From CAYHGV01 sp964356135 (GTDB lineage Bacteria > Hydrothermota > Tepidihabitantia > CAYHGV01), in the NCBI GenBank assembly GCA_964356135.1, contig CAYHGV010000048.1, forward strand, positions 1 through 21,961: a stretch of 21,961 bases of DNA. The letters run 5' to 3'. The notes below the pieces were generated by a model. It was not told the DNA's origin and did no database searches. It saw only the letters and a program-made list of their open reading frames with translations. Positions 21,615 to 21,961 of the stretch are shown here, piece by piece. How positions within the stretch are numbered: the first letter of the stretch is position 1; each line of letters begins with the position of its first letter. A program made the translations under genes and the position numbers.

Positions 21615-21961
21615 TTAAGGTAGGAGCACCGCCTTCTTGGTGATGGTCGTTCCGGTTTTGTATTTATCGCCGTATACGCCATCGGCTTTAAAGTAGAATG
21701 GATAGAGGTAGATCCCGGGTGCGACCTCTTTGCCGGACTCGTTTTTACCATCCCAGGGAATAGTATGCACCCCCATTTCGTAGAACTGGTCTTTGGTCAA
21801 GGTTTTGATGTGTTCGCCGGCACGGTTAAAGATCCTTAAGGTGACCCAGCCGTCGTCCGGCAAAGAGTAGATGAAGGTTGTGTTGTGACCGGGGAAAGGA
21901 TTTGGGTAGTTATGAACATCGAGTGGGGGCACAAGCGTAGTTTTGATCTGAGTCGTATCGG
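21615..21961 (-). CDS. C-terminal tail of a surface protein (partial)
   Basis: The frame is open to the window edge, so only the last 115 or so residues are seen. They contain VHNYPNPFPGHNTTFIYSL, VTLRIFNRAGEHIKTL, HTIPWDGKNESGKEVAPGIY and a final ITKKAVLLP, the T9SS/FlgD-type sorting-domain pattern shared with the proteins at 13377-14993 and 15085-16857. A GTG at 21932 could start a short frame, but the frame continues upstream without a stop (TTQIKTTLVPP). The next gene downstream starts four bases after its stop. Confidence 0.8.
   Translation of the reverse strand, partial: DTTQIKTTLVPPLDVHNYPNPFPGHNTTFIYSLPDDGWVTLRIFNRAGEHIKTLTKDQFYEMGVHTIPWDGKNESGKEVAPGIYLYPFYFKADGVYGDKYKTGTTITKKAVLLP

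Noticed and set aside
21611..21751. Longer N-terminus for the PKD/propeller lipoprotein
   Set aside because: It would hide the lipoprotein signal peptide internally and overlap the upstream sorting-tail gene in another frame.

Overview
The window looks like a chromosomal piece from an uncultured, anaerobic, Gram-negative bacterium. The best fit is a WOR-3/Stahlbacteria- or Cloacimonadota-like lineage near the FCB group, but this is an inference. It rests on C-terminal NPF...IYD..G..V sorting/FlgD-like tails on surface proteins, outer-membrane-type proteins, rubrerythrin plus OsmC in place of aerobic defences, and a fermentative butyrate-type CoA pathway. No rRNA, tRNA, CRISPR array, insertion sequence or transposase was seen.

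Layout. 61-957 (-): a XerD-type recombinase whose catalytic residues fall on E. coli XerD numbering if a GTG start is used. 958-1367: hairpin-rich intergenic DNA. 1368-5101 (+): a 63-residue Cys-rich DUF6485-like protein, then glycine decarboxylase subunit 2 (gcvPB), a small coiled-coil protein and a GlmL/MutL-type ASKHA ATPase; the last three overlap one another. 5250-6110 (+): a metallo-beta-lactamase-fold hydrolase. 6423-12075 (+): a leucine-dehydrogenase-family protein that lacks its catalytic lysines, butyrate kinase, enoyl-CoA hydratase, thiolase and 3-hydroxybutyryl-CoA dehydrogenase. 12374-13132 (+): biotin-protein ligase. 13377-16857 (+): two secreted proteins (Asp-box type and beta-helix) with sorting tails. 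16917-18001 (-): OsmC and rubrerythrin. 18093-19523 (-): two tandem outer-membrane-type paralogues. 19625-21961 (-): a PKD/beta-propeller lipoprotein and the C-terminal tail of another surface protein cut by the window edge.

Function. Thiolase, 3-hydroxybutyryl-CoA dehydrogenase and crotonase would interconvert acetyl-CoA and crotonyl-CoA, and butyrate kinase would make ATP from butyryl phosphate. Butyryl-CoA dehydrogenase and phosphotransbutyrylase are not in the window. The right third is mainly envelope and secretion.

Most interesting signals: (1) the leucine-dehydrogenase homologue has lost both catalytic lysines and its dinucleotide-binding glycines yet keeps an intact frame; (2) a roughly 86-nt hairpin element, with compensatory changes and an exactly 18-nt spacer between tandem copies, sits in the same orientation before three genes of the CoA cluster; (3) several TTGACA-type promoters have the -10 box 5-7 nt from a start codon with no Shine-Dalgarno, implying leaderless mRNAs; (4) the rubrerythrin promoter -35 box lies in the loop of the upstream operon's terminator hairpin.
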